Program-made: the position numbers and the translations under genes
From: an uncultured Eubacterium sp.
GTDB taxonomy: Bacteria > Bacillota > Clostridia > Lachnospirales > Lachnospiraceae
Direction: 5' to 3'
NCBI GenBank assembly: GCA_946412445.1
Contig: CAMKHH010000079.1
Span: 1 to 6,129 of the forward strand
Length of the DNA stretch: 6,129 bases
The notes under the pieces: generated by a model
What the model saw: the letters and a program-made list of their open reading frames with translations, nothing else
Told to the model about the DNA's origin: nothing
The model's database searches: none
In this document: one piece after another, positions 1 through 6,129 of the stretch
Numbering within the stretch: the first letter of the stretch is position 1
How the letters are laid out: each line of letters opens with the position of its first letter

Positions 1-48
1 GGGAAGTGAGATAGACGGTATTAATTTAAAATTAAAATATAGATAATT

Positions 49-54
49 GGAGGA
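49..54 (+). promoter_or_regulatory. Ribosome binding site of the solute-binding lipoprotein gene
   Basis: GGAGGA lies 8 bases before the ATG at 63, which is close to ideal spacing and fixes that start. The bases before it (about 19-48) are almost pure A/T and may be an untranslated leader. I could not place a convincing -35/-10 pair, so the operon promoter may lie left of the window. Confidence 0.8.
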
Positions 55-62
55 TTTACGAC

Positions 63-1349
63 ATGGGGAAAAAGAAAACGATAGCTATTGCACTTGCTGC
101 ATTGAGTGTATTCATGCTCACCGCCTGTGGATCTGAGCAGAGCAGCGGACAGAAAGATGCGTCATCATCCGCAGCATCAACAGAGACAGGAAGTTCGAAA
201 ACAGGTGATGTAACAAAGATTGAGTTCTTCCAGATGAAAAAGGAAGCGGTTGACACGATGGACTATCTGATTGCAGAGTTTGAAAAACAGCATCCCACGA
301 TTGATGTGGAACAGGTTACAGTTCCGGACGGAGAGACTGTACTGATGACCAGAGCGGCAGCAGATGACTTACCGGATGTGTTTACACATTATCCGATTGA
401 TGCCAACTTTGCCAACTTTGTCAAAGAAGGCAAAGTTCTCGATATTACCGGTAAGCCATGCACTGAGAATGTAATTCCGGAATATTTGAAATCTGCAGAG
501 GTTGATGGGAAGAATTACATTGCTCCGATTTCAATCGAATACAATGGTGTTTATTATGAGGAAAACAGCTTCAAAGAAAAAGGATATGAGGTTCCGGAAA
601 CCTGGAGCGAAGTGGTTGCTTTAGTGGACAAGATGAAAGAGAACGGAGAAACCCCGTTTATCCTGTCAAATAAGGATGCCTGGACTACTTCCTATCTGTG
701 GACGGGTATCATGACAAAAGATATGGGCTCATATAAAGATTTTTACGAGGATATGAAAGCAGGCAAGGATAGTTTTTCCAAGAATCCAATAGCAAAAGCA
801 ACCCTGGAAAAAATGAAATGGGTGAACGACAATGCACAGAGTGACAGCATTTCTGTCAGCTACGACCAGGCGATTACGGATTTCGTCAATGGAAAAGGTA
901 TGATGATGCCGTCGGGTTCTTTTGTATTACCCTCCCTGCAGTCTGCCAATCCGGATGCAAGCTTTAAAATCTTCCCCTGGCCGACAGATACCGGAGAAAC
1001 TAAAGAAACCGTGCGTGTGGATTTAGCTGTCGCAGCAGGAAAGAATAAAAATGATAACAAAGAGGCTGTTGATACATTCATGCAGTATCTGACCAGCACG
1101 GAAGCTGCACAGATCTTTTCAGACAGAGATCATTCACTCTCGGCAATTAAGGGCGTGGTACCGGATATTCCGGAGGCACAAAGGGTGACAGAGTCTGTTG
1201 ATAAAAACGGTGTGCTGGATGCAGTGGCTCCGCCTCCGGGATTTGAACAGGAGAAGCGTGCGGAACTGCAGGAAATGATAATGGACGGCGATGTATCAAA
1301 ATGCCTGACCAAACTGGATGAGATTTGGAAAGAATTAACGGCAGAATAA
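63..1349 (+). CDS. Family 1 extracellular solute-binding lipoprotein of a carbohydrate ABC transporter
   Basis: This protein captures a sugar or sugar derivative outside the membrane and delivers it to the permease pair encoded downstream. It has 428 residues, normal for the family 1 (MalE/UgpB-like) binding proteins. The N-terminus is a lipoprotein signal: a KKK charged start, a hydrophobic stretch at about residues 7-19, and the lipobox LTAC with the lipidated Cys at residue 22. A Ser/Ala/Thr-rich flexible tether follows to about residue 50. Visible family hallmarks are AAADDLPDVF (98-107), the inter-lobe segment GYEVPETWSEV (184-194), FVNGKGMMMPSGSF (284-297) and FPWP (314-317). It ends in the usual helical segment with DEIWKEL. 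The ligand cannot be told from the sequence; sugar is inferred from the family and the CUT1-like permeases. The start is set by GGAGGA 8 bases upstream. As the first gene before a terminator-like hairpin, it is probably the most strongly expressed gene of the unit. Confidence 0.95.
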   Translation: MGKKKTIAIALAALSVFMLTACGSEQSSGQKDASSSAASTETGSSKTGDVTKIEFFQMKKEAVDTMDYLIAEFEKQHPTIDVEQVTVPDGETVLMTRAAADDLPDVFTHYPIDANFANFVKEGKVLDITGKPCTENVIPEYLKSAEVDGKNYIAPISIEYNGVYYEENSFKEKGYEVPETWSEVVALVDKMKENGETPFILSNKDAWTTSYLWTGIMTKDMGSYKDFYEDMKAGKDSFSKNPIAKATLEKMKWVNDNAQSDSISVSYDQAITDFVNGKGMMMPSGSFVLPSLQSANPDASFKIFPWPTDTGETKETVRVDLAVAAGKNKNDNKEAVDTFMQYLTSTEAAQIFSDRDHSLSAIKGVVPDIPEAQRVTESVDKNGVLDAVAPPPGFEQEKRAELQEMIMDGDVSKCLTKLDEIWKELTAE

Positions 1350-1372
1350 GATACAAATAAGGTGTTTGATGC

Positions 1373-1417
1373 CCCCGCCCTAAAATCGGGGAAAGGTTTT
1401 AGCGGCGGGGTTTTCTT
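1373..1417 (+). terminator. Intercistronic GC-rich hairpin with T-tract (partial terminator or mRNA-stabilising stem)
   Basis: CCCCGCC (1373-1379) pairs with GGCGGGG (1404-1410), and CTAAAA (1380-1385) pairs with TTTTAG (1397-1402). This gives 13 base pairs with one bulged C (1403) and an 11-base loop (1386-1396). TTTTCTT (1411-1417) follows at once, as in an intrinsic terminator. It lies 23 bases after the stop of the binding-protein gene and well before the permease start at 1446. In sugar ABC operons such stems commonly cause partial termination or protect the upstream message from 3' decay, so that the binding protein is made in excess over the permeases. That role is inferred here. The stem itself is directly visible. 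Confidence 0.85.
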
Positions 1418-1430
1418 GTATACCAACAAA

Positions 1431-1438
1431 AGGGAGGA
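1431..1438 (+). promoter_or_regulatory. Ribosome binding site that decides the first permease start
   Basis: AGGGAGGA lies 7 bases before the ATG at 1446. It supports that start over an in-frame GTG at 1362, which would translate straight through the hairpin and has no Shine-Dalgarno sequence. Confidence 0.85.
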
Positions 1439-1445
1439 CATTTCT

Positions 1446-2342
1446 ATGTCACAAGAAGGTATTATTCCTCACAAGAAAAAAATCAACTGGGGAATGATTG
1501 GGTTTACGATCCCCATCGTATTTTTATATTCTTTTTTATTTCTTATACCCATTTTAATAGGCTTTTATTATAGCCTGACAAATTGGAATGGCTTAAGCAG
1601 CAGTTATAAAGTAGTCGGACTTTCCAATTATATTAAAATTTTTAAGGATACCCGTTTTCTAAATTCAATTAAATTTAATGTTGTGTATATGGTGTTACTT
1701 GTTATCTTGACGCTGGTCATCTCTATGGCAGTGGCACTGATGATTAACCGTATTAAATTGTTTTCCACACTCTTTCGGTCCATTTATTTTCTGCCTGCAG
1801 TGCTGAGTCTGGTAACGGTGGGACTGATTTGGAATGAGTTGTTTTACCGGGTAATTCCGATAATCGGGCAAAAGCTTGGCATGGAGTGGTTAAGCAGCAG
1901 TATGCTGGGAAATCCGAAGCTGGCGATGTATGCAATCCTGATTGTCAATCTGTGGCAGGGGTGCGCTGTCCCTGTTATGCTGTTGATTGCCGGGCTGCAG
2001 GGTGTTCCGTCTGAATTGTATGAGGCAGCGACGATTGATGGAGCCGGTCCCTTTGCAAGGTTTAAAAATATTACGATTCCTTTTTTGATTCCGGTTATCA
2101 ATATGATTATCATTACACAGACGAAGGCAGGACTCACGATTTTCGATTATATCAAAGCAATGACGGATGGAGGCCCCGGACGTGCCACAGAGGCTGTCGG
2201 CCTGTTGATTTACAAGTATGCTCTGCTGGAAGGAAAGTATAGCCAGTCGGTAACGATATCTATGGTATTATTTGCTGTAGTCGGCCTTATATCCTTCTTC
2301 ACATTGAGATTAACCAGCAGTAAACAGGTAGGGGAGGAATGA
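1446..2342 (+). CDS. Carbohydrate ABC transporter permease, MalF/UgpA-like (CUT1)
   Basis: This is one half of the membrane channel that imports the ligand of the upstream binding protein. It has 298 residues with about six hydrophobic segments, near residues 16-40, 77-100, 112-131, 160-183, 210-228 and 265-288. The EAA loop that docks onto the ATPase is clear at 190-214 (ELYEAATIDGAGPFARFKNI, then IPFL). MTDGGPGRATE (239-249) is the conserved segment of MalF-type subunits before the last helix. The short cytoplasmic N-terminus (HKKKINW) is typical of the many Gram-positive CUT1 permeases that lack MalF's large extra domain. The open frame reaches back to 1362, but the first 28 codons of that version would be hairpin sequence, so the ATG at 1446 with its strong ribosome binding site is preferred. 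The stop is only 2 bases before the next permease start, so the two are probably translationally coupled. Confidence 0.95.
   Translation: MSQEGIIPHKKKINWGMIGFTIPIVFLYSFLFLIPILIGFYYSLTNWNGLSSSYKVVGLSNYIKIFKDTRFLNSIKFNVVYMVLLVILTLVISMAVALMINRIKLFSTLFRSIYFLPAVLSLVTVGLIWNELFYRVIPIIGQKLGMEWLSSSMLGNPKLAMYAILIVNLWQGCAVPVMLLIAGLQGVPSELYEAATIDGAGPFARFKNITIPFLIPVINMIIITQTKAGLTIFDYIKAMTDGGPGRATEAVGLLIYKYALLEGKYSQSVTISMVLFAVVGLISFFTLRLTSSKQVGEE
2331..2337 (+). promoter_or_regulatory. Ribosome binding site that decides the second permease start
   Basis: GGGGAGG lies inside the last codons of the first permease. It is 7 bases before the ATG at 2345 but only 1 base before an in-frame ATG at 2339, which is too close for initiation. 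This favours 2345 as the start. Confidence 0.75.
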
Positions 2343-2344
2343 TT

Positions 2345-3199
2345 ATGGGCACGAGGAAAAAACAATTATCATTTAAAACGGTGCTGTTCAAGGTTCTTGT
2401 ATATGGCGCATTGCTGGCGGGAATACTCCTGATATTATATCCTCTTTACATTACACTGATTACATCCTTTAAGTCCCCGGCTGAGTCAACGGCGAATTTC
2501 TTTGCATTCCCGAAAACCTTATATCTGGATAACTTCCGGGCCGTGTTCGGGAAGTCAAATTATGTAAGATACTTTTCGAACTCTTTGTTTATTACGATAG
2601 CAGCAGTGGCATTAATCATGCTTTTGGCTCCGATGTGTGCTTATGCGATTTCAAGGAATATGAAACAGAAGTATTTCAAGTTTATCTACTGGTATATCCT
2701 GGCCGGACTTTTTGTTCCGTTTCAGGCAGTTATGGTTCCACTGGTAAACTACACGGCAAATTTGAAGCTGAATAATCAATTTGGACTGATTCTCTTACAC
2801 GTTACATTAGCGGCACCACAGGCAATCTTTTTACTGGTAAACTATATCCGCTCCGTGCCTTCTGATTTGGAATCTGCCGCATTGATCGACGGATGTACGA
2901 CTTTTGGAGCCTATTGGCGTATTGTACTCCCGCTGATCAGCCCCATGCTGGTTACGGTGCTCGTATTAAATGCTATGTGGATTTGGAATGACTTCCAGCT
3001 GTCCTTGCTGATTTTAAGTAAATCCCCGAATTCATGGACGTTGCCTTTGTTCCAGTACAATTTTAAGTCACAGTATACATTCGATTATAACATGGCATTT
3101 GCTTCCTATCTGGTGGCTATTGTTCCCATCGTTCTGGTATATATCTTTGCACAACGTTATATTGTGGATGGGCTGACGCAGGGAGCAGTGAAGAGTTGA
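2345..3199 (+). CDS. Carbohydrate ABC transporter permease, MalG/UgpE-like (CUT1)
   Basis: This is the second half of the sugar import channel and partner of the permease just upstream. It has 284 residues, the usual length for MalG-type subunits, with about six hydrophobic segments near residues 15-40, 80-102, 112-134, 143-166, 198-217 and 250-270. The ATPase-docking EAA loop is at 175-197 (LESAALIDGCTTFGAYWRIV, then LPL). The C-terminus QRYIVDGLTQGAVKS is the conserved MalG-family tail. The substrate cannot be read from the sequence. An alternative ATG at 2339 overlaps the upstream stop (ATGA) and would add two residues, but its Shine-Dalgarno spacing is poor. No ATPase gene lies next to it. 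In Gram-positive bacteria, CUT1 systems of this kind usually share an MsmX/MsmK-type ATPase encoded elsewhere, and I infer the same here. Confidence 0.95.
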   Translation: MGTRKKQLSFKTVLFKVLVYGALLAGILLILYPLYITLITSFKSPAESTANFFAFPKTLYLDNFRAVFGKSNYVRYFSNSLFITIAAVALIMLLAPMCAYAISRNMKQKYFKFIYWYILAGLFVPFQAVMVPLVNYTANLKLNNQFGLILLHVTLAAPQAIFLLVNYIRSVPSDLESAALIDGCTTFGAYWRIVLPLISPMLVTVLVLNAMWIWNDFQLSLLILSKSPNSWTLPLFQYNFKSQYTFDYNMAFASYLVAIVPIVLVYIFAQRYIVDGLTQGAVKS

Positions 3200-3232
3200 T
3201 ATCCATCTAAAACTCACAGATTGCAGAAAGGC

Positions 3233-3238
3233 AGGAGG
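3233..3238 (+). promoter_or_regulatory. Ribosome binding site that decides the oxidoreductase start
   Basis: AGGAGG lies 6 bases before the ATG at 3245. It rules against an in-frame TTG at 3221, which lies upstream of this site and would read through it. Confidence 0.85.
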
Positions 3239-3244
3239 TACACG

Positions 3245-4300
3245 ATGACGGAACGAAAGTACGGAGTGGCAGTAATTGGTTATGGAGGAATGGGCTCCTG
3301 GCATGTAAAAGAATTGTTGGAAATGAAGGAGGCAGAGCTGTGTGGTGTGTATGATATCGATCCTGATAAAATAGAAAAAGCGCAGTCTCTGGGAATTCAT
3401 ACCTATACATCTCTAGAGGAATTGCTGGCGGATGACCGGGTTTGGATAGTCACGATTGCAACCCCAAATGATACACATTGCTCCATAGCAATTCAGGCAA
3501 TGCAAATGAAAAAGAATGTGGTGTGCGAAAAACCGGCTGCCATGAACACCCGGGAGCTGTCTGAAATGATACAGGCATCTGAAGATAATCATGTGATTTT
3601 CACCGCTCATCACAACAGAAGATGGGATCAGGATTATCTGGCGGTTAAGCAAATGTATGACCAGAATACACTGGGCAGAATCTTTAATATTGAGTCACGC
3701 ATACAGGGCTCCAGAGGCATTTTCGGGGATTGGAGAAAAACCAGGGAGCATGGCGGCGGCATGGTGATGGATTGGGGCGTACATTTGTTTGATCAGCTCC
3801 TGACGCTGACAAAGGAGAAAATTGTATCCGTGTATGCACAGCTGTCCTATGTAACCGGTCATGAAGTTGATGACGGATTTAAAGCGGTTATCCAATTTGC
3901 TGACGGCTTCGTCTGTCAGGCGGAGGTAAATACTTACACATTTATTAATCTTCCGCGATGGTATCTGCAGGGAGAAAAGGGCACGGCAATTATTAATGAC
4001 TGGGAGCTTGAGGGAAAGATTGTGCAGATACTGGATGACAGCGATGATAACGTGGAACCGGTGGCCGCGGCTTCCGGAATTTCCAGGACGGTTGCTCCGA
4101 GAGACGAGAGGACAGTTAAAGAATCAAAAATTCCACACATTTCCAGTAATGTGCAGGAGTTTTATCAGAACATTTTCGGAACGCTGGATGGGGAAGACAG
4201 CCTCATTGTGAAGCCGGATGAAATTATGCGTTGTATGAAATTAATGGAAGTGGTAATATATGCGGGAGAGGTTAACGAAGTAACTCATTGTACGATATGA
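3245..4300 (+). CDS. Gfo/Idh/MocA-family NAD(P)-dependent sugar or polyol oxidoreductase
   Basis: A soluble cytoplasmic dehydrogenase of 351 residues, the normal length for the Gfo/Idh/MocA family, whose members oxidise or reduce inositols, hexoses, uronates and sugar derivatives. The N-terminal Rossmann fold starts with VAVIGYGGMGSWH, giving the dinucleotide loop G12-x-G14-x-x-G17. An acidic D37 near the end of the second strand (VYDID) suggests NAD(H) rather than NADP(H), though weakly. The ATPNDTH segment (72-78) and CEKPAA (94-99) follow, with the conserved catalytic-region Lys96 in the EKP motif. The C-terminal substrate domain carries the second motif D176-W-G-V-H180-L-F-D183; His180 is the usual catalytic acid/base. 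All key residues are present, so it should be active. The family is too broad to name the substrate. Its place directly after the permeases suggests it acts on the imported compound. The start is fixed by AGGAGG 6 bases upstream, 45 bases after the second permease gene. Confidence 0.93.
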   Translation: MTERKYGVAVIGYGGMGSWHVKELLEMKEAELCGVYDIDPDKIEKAQSLGIHTYTSLEELLADDRVWIVTIATPNDTHCSIAIQAMQMKKNVVCEKPAAMNTRELSEMIQASEDNHVIFTAHHNRRWDQDYLAVKQMYDQNTLGRIFNIESRIQGSRGIFGDWRKTREHGGGMVMDWGVHLFDQLLTLTKEKIVSVYAQLSYVTGHEVDDGFKAVIQFADGFVCQAEVNTYTFINLPRWYLQGEKGTAIINDWELEGKIVQILDDSDDNVEPVAAASGISRTVAPRDERTVKESKIPHISSNVQEFYQNIFGTLDGEDSLIVKPDEIMRCMKLMEVVIYAGEVNEVTHCTI

Positions 4301-4305
4301 AAGGA
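4300..4305 (+). promoter_or_regulatory. Ribosome binding site of the sensor kinase, overlapping the upstream stop codon
   Basis: AAAGGA begins on the last base of the oxidoreductase TGA. It serves an in-frame GTG at 4312 (6 bases away) or at 4315 (9 bases away). It is weaker than the sites of the transport genes, and with a GTG start this predicts low kinase expression. An in-frame ATG at 4297 overlapping the stop has no Shine-Dalgarno site at a usable distance. Confidence 0.55.
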
Positions 4306-4314
4306 CAATCGGTG

Positions 4315-6129
4315 GTGAAAAAATGGTTTTATAGACGCTCCTTAAGGGGAAAGATGATAGCATCATTTGGGGTGCTTATGGTACTGATCGTATGTATTTT
4401 TCTTCTGTTCTGCAAACAAACCATCACTGATATTCAAAATGAAAGTATTCGTTATATGGTTCAGCTGAATGAGAATATAGACATTCTTCTGAATACGGTG
4501 CTGACTAGTTCGGATCAGTTAAAAAATATTCAATTGTATGATAAAGAATATAGAGCTATTCTGGAAGAGAATAATGTTAAGCTTCCGATTCATGAACGGT
4601 GGGAGAACATCCGATATGTAGAAAAAGCAATGAAGCATGCGGTGGAATTTAACCCGAATATAATCAGAGCTACGATTATCGCGGAGGATGAAACCTACAG
4701 TACGCTTGGCTATGTAAGCGATGAATACAAAAGCCGGATTATAGATATAGCAGAAAAAACACAGTTGGACAGTATTGGCAAAACAGTTTATTTGGAGGTT
4801 TTTGAAGAAGAAATTGATCTCCTCAGATACGGAGTTGTGACAATGCTGTCTTATTTATATGATTATAATTCCAACAGATTTCTGGGTCTTTTGGCAGTAG
4901 ACATTAATTTCAGTACGATATGTGATGTTCTGGATGAAGGCGCAAAAAAGGCCAACAGCACAGGTATTGTAGTTCTGAATGATAAAGGCTTAATTTACCA
5001 GTCCCCATCCTCTAAGCTGTCCCTGAATGATAACCCGGAAATATTGGAGCAGTTTAAAGTACAGACGAAACAGCTGCTGGAGGAAGAGGATACGTTTCAA
5101 AGGATTGAAATAGATCAGGGAAATTACTTGTTGACGGCAATACAAAATGAGGCTTCCGGATGGGCGATTGTACAGTATCAGTCAGAAAGTGCGCTGTACG
5201 AAAATGCATTCAACAATATGCGTGATATATTGTATCTGATGATAGGATTGGCAGTTATATTTTTGATTATAAGTTATTTATTGGCATTTATTATAAGCCA
5301 CCCGCTAAAGGTCATAGATGATACAATCTCAAAAAGTAAAAACGGACATTTGGAACTGATTCCTGCCAATACAGTGACATATGAAAATGACATAGGAAGA
5401 GTGATCAAAAACTATAATGAAATGGTTGTCTGTATTAATGAAAGCAAAGAGAAGGAGATTGCTTCTGAAATTGCCAGACAGAAACTGAGAATGCAGATGC
5501 TCAGATATCAGATTAACCCTCATTTCCTGTATAATACGTTGAATACCATTAGTTCAATTGGATTTATTGAAGGTATAGACAGCGTCTGCCAGGTGGCAGG
5601 CAGCCTTTCACGAATTATGCGTTATAATGTGAAGGGGGGAGAAACCGTGCAGATCTCCCAGGAATTACAGAATGCCCGGGATTATCTGGCAATTCAAATG
5701 ATTCGTTTCCCTGATATGTTTAAGGTCACATTCTCTGTGCAGGAAGGTATAGAATCCTTCAATATGCTGAAGTTTCTGCTGCAGCCCATGCTGGAAAACG
5801 CAATTAACCATGGATTAAAAAACACGCGTACCGGTGGAAAAATAGGAATTAATGTGTTCAGTGAAGGGAACGACCTGAAAATCGTGATTTGGGACAATGG
5901 AGGCCAGATGCCGGAACTGGAAGTAGAATATTGGAATCAGATTTTGGAATCGGAAAATGCTTCCTATGCTTTGGAGGATGAATTTGATGAAGATGAATGG
6001 GAAACAATCGGACTTAAGAATGTAAACGCGCGGATAAAGGGATACTACGGAAAAGATTATGGTGTCCATGTTGAAAAGAAAAACGGAGACACGGAAATAT
6101 ATTTAAATCTGAAAATAATAGATATAGAA
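4315..6129 (+). CDS. YesM/LytS-type membrane sensor histidine kinase (open at the right edge)
   Basis: This is the sensor of a two-component system, reading an extracellular signal and passing phosphate to a response regulator. It has at least 605 residues; no stop occurs before the window ends, but the kinase core is complete, so only a short tail is missing. After a basic start (KKWFYRRSLRGK) comes TM1 at about 14-35. An extracellular Cache-like sensor spans about 36-303, with LLAVDIN at 192-198 and VVLNDKGLIYQS at 219-230. TM2 is about 304-325, followed by a HAMP-like linker from HPL (329-331) and a helical lead-in. The His_kinase motif QINPHFLYNTLN carries phospho-acceptor His403. The ATPase domain has the N box LENAINHG (E494, N495, N498, H499), G1 box DNGG (527-530) and G2 region IGLKNVNARI (565-574). 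The family usually pairs with an AraC-type YesN-like regulator, not seen here. In-frame ATG 4297 and GTG 4312 are alternative starts; 4315 gives the most family-like N-terminus. Confidence 0.92.
   Translation, partial: MKKWFYRRSLRGKMIASFGVLMVLIVCIFLLFCKQTITDIQNESIRYMVQLNENIDILLNTVLTSSDQLKNIQLYDKEYRAILEENNVKLPIHERWENIRYVEKAMKHAVEFNPNIIRATIIAEDETYSTLGYVSDEYKSRIIDIAEKTQLDSIGKTVYLEVFEEEIDLLRYGVVTMLSYLYDYNSNRFLGLLAVDINFSTICDVLDEGAKKANSTGIVVLNDKGLIYQSPSSKLSLNDNPEILEQFKVQTKQLLEEEDTFQRIEIDQGNYLLTAIQNEASGWAIVQYQSESALYENAFNNMRDILYLMIGLAVIFLIISYLLAFIISHPLKVIDDTISKSKNGHLELIPANTVTYENDIGRVIKNYNEMVVCINESKEKEIASEIARQKLRMQMLRYQINPHFLYNTLNTISSIGFIEGIDSVCQVAGSLSRIMRYNVKGGETVQISQELQNARDYLAIQMIRFPDMFKVTFSVQEGIESFNMLKFLLQPMLENAINHGLKNTRTGGKIGINVFSEGNDLKIVIWDNGGQMPELEVEYWNQILESENASYALEDEFDEDEWETIGLKNVNARIKGYYGKDYGVHVEKKNGDTEIYLNLKIIDIE

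Noticed and set aside
12..47. Possible promoter: TAGACG (12-17) with TATAGA or GATAAT near 38-47
   Set aside because: The -35 match is 4 of 6, the spacing to either -10 candidate is too long (20 bases or more), and the -10 would almost touch the ribosome binding site. AT-rich sequence gives such matches by chance. I also saw no catabolite-repression (cre) palindrome here.
1161..1173. Perfect small palindrome CCGGA-TAT-TCCGG inside the binding-protein gene
   Set aside because: It encodes conserved-looking protein sequence (PDIPE) using codons common in this gene and is far from any start, so an operator role is not supported.
1362..1445. N-terminal extension of the first permease from a GTG at 1362
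   Set aside because: The extra 28 codons are the translated hairpin and T-tract, with no Shine-Dalgarno site at 1362. The ATG at 1446 has AGGGAGGA at ideal spacing and gives a normal permease N-terminus.
3221..3244. TTG start for the oxidoreductase, adding 8 residues
   Set aside because: It reads through the AGGAGG site that serves the ATG at 3245, and the family begins just before the Rossmann strand, as the shorter version does.
3068..3410. Overlapping minus-strand open frames of 67 and 110 codons across the permease-oxidoreductase junction
   Set aside because: They overlap each other and the well-supported + strand genes, show no domain, and look like chance open frames. The same holds for the other minus-strand frames in the window.
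3996..4211. A 71-codon open frame on the + strand inside the oxidoreductase gene
   Set aside because: It lies in another frame of a well-supported gene, its protein shows no recognisable family, and it has no convincing ribosome binding site.

Overview
The window looks like ordinary chromosomal sequence from a Gram-positive (Firmicutes) anaerobe. A clostridial gut lineage such as Lachnospiraceae is my best guess. The grounds are moderately AT-rich DNA, strong purine-rich Shine-Dalgarno sites before most genes, a lipoprotein-type solute-binding protein, and a YesM/LytS-type sensor kinase next to a carbohydrate ABC transporter that lacks its own ATPase gene. The genus cannot be told from this sequence.

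Layout: all five genes are on the + strand and look like one transcription unit. Positions 1-62 are an AT-rich leader ending in a strong ribosome binding site. A family 1 extracellular sugar-binding lipoprotein (63-1349) comes first. It is followed by a GC-rich hairpin with a T-tract (1373-1417), which looks like an intercistronic partial terminator. Next are two CUT1-type permeases (1446-2342 and 2345-3199), only 2 bases apart, then a Gfo/Idh/MocA-family NAD(P)-dependent oxidoreductase (3245-4300). Last is a membrane sensor histidine kinase that begins at or just after the oxidoreductase stop codon (about 4315) and stays open to the end of the window at 6129.

How they fit together (inference): the lipoprotein captures a sugar or sugar derivative outside the membrane and the two permeases form the channel. 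A shared MsmX/MsmK-type ATPase encoded elsewhere probably powers import. The oxidoreductase then oxidises or reduces the imported sugar, polyol or derivative. The kinase has an extracellular Cache-like sensor and probably senses the same or a related ligand. It would signal to an AraC-type (YesN-like) response regulator that may lie just past the right edge. The hairpin after the binding-protein gene would let that gene be expressed more strongly than the rest, as these transporters need.

I found no RNA gene, mobile element, CRISPR array or phage signature. Nothing here amounts to a new kind of system. The points most worth a second look are the intercistronic hairpin, the oxidoreductase as the only catabolic enzyme beside the transporter, and the sensor kinase fused transcriptionally to the 3' end of the transport operon.
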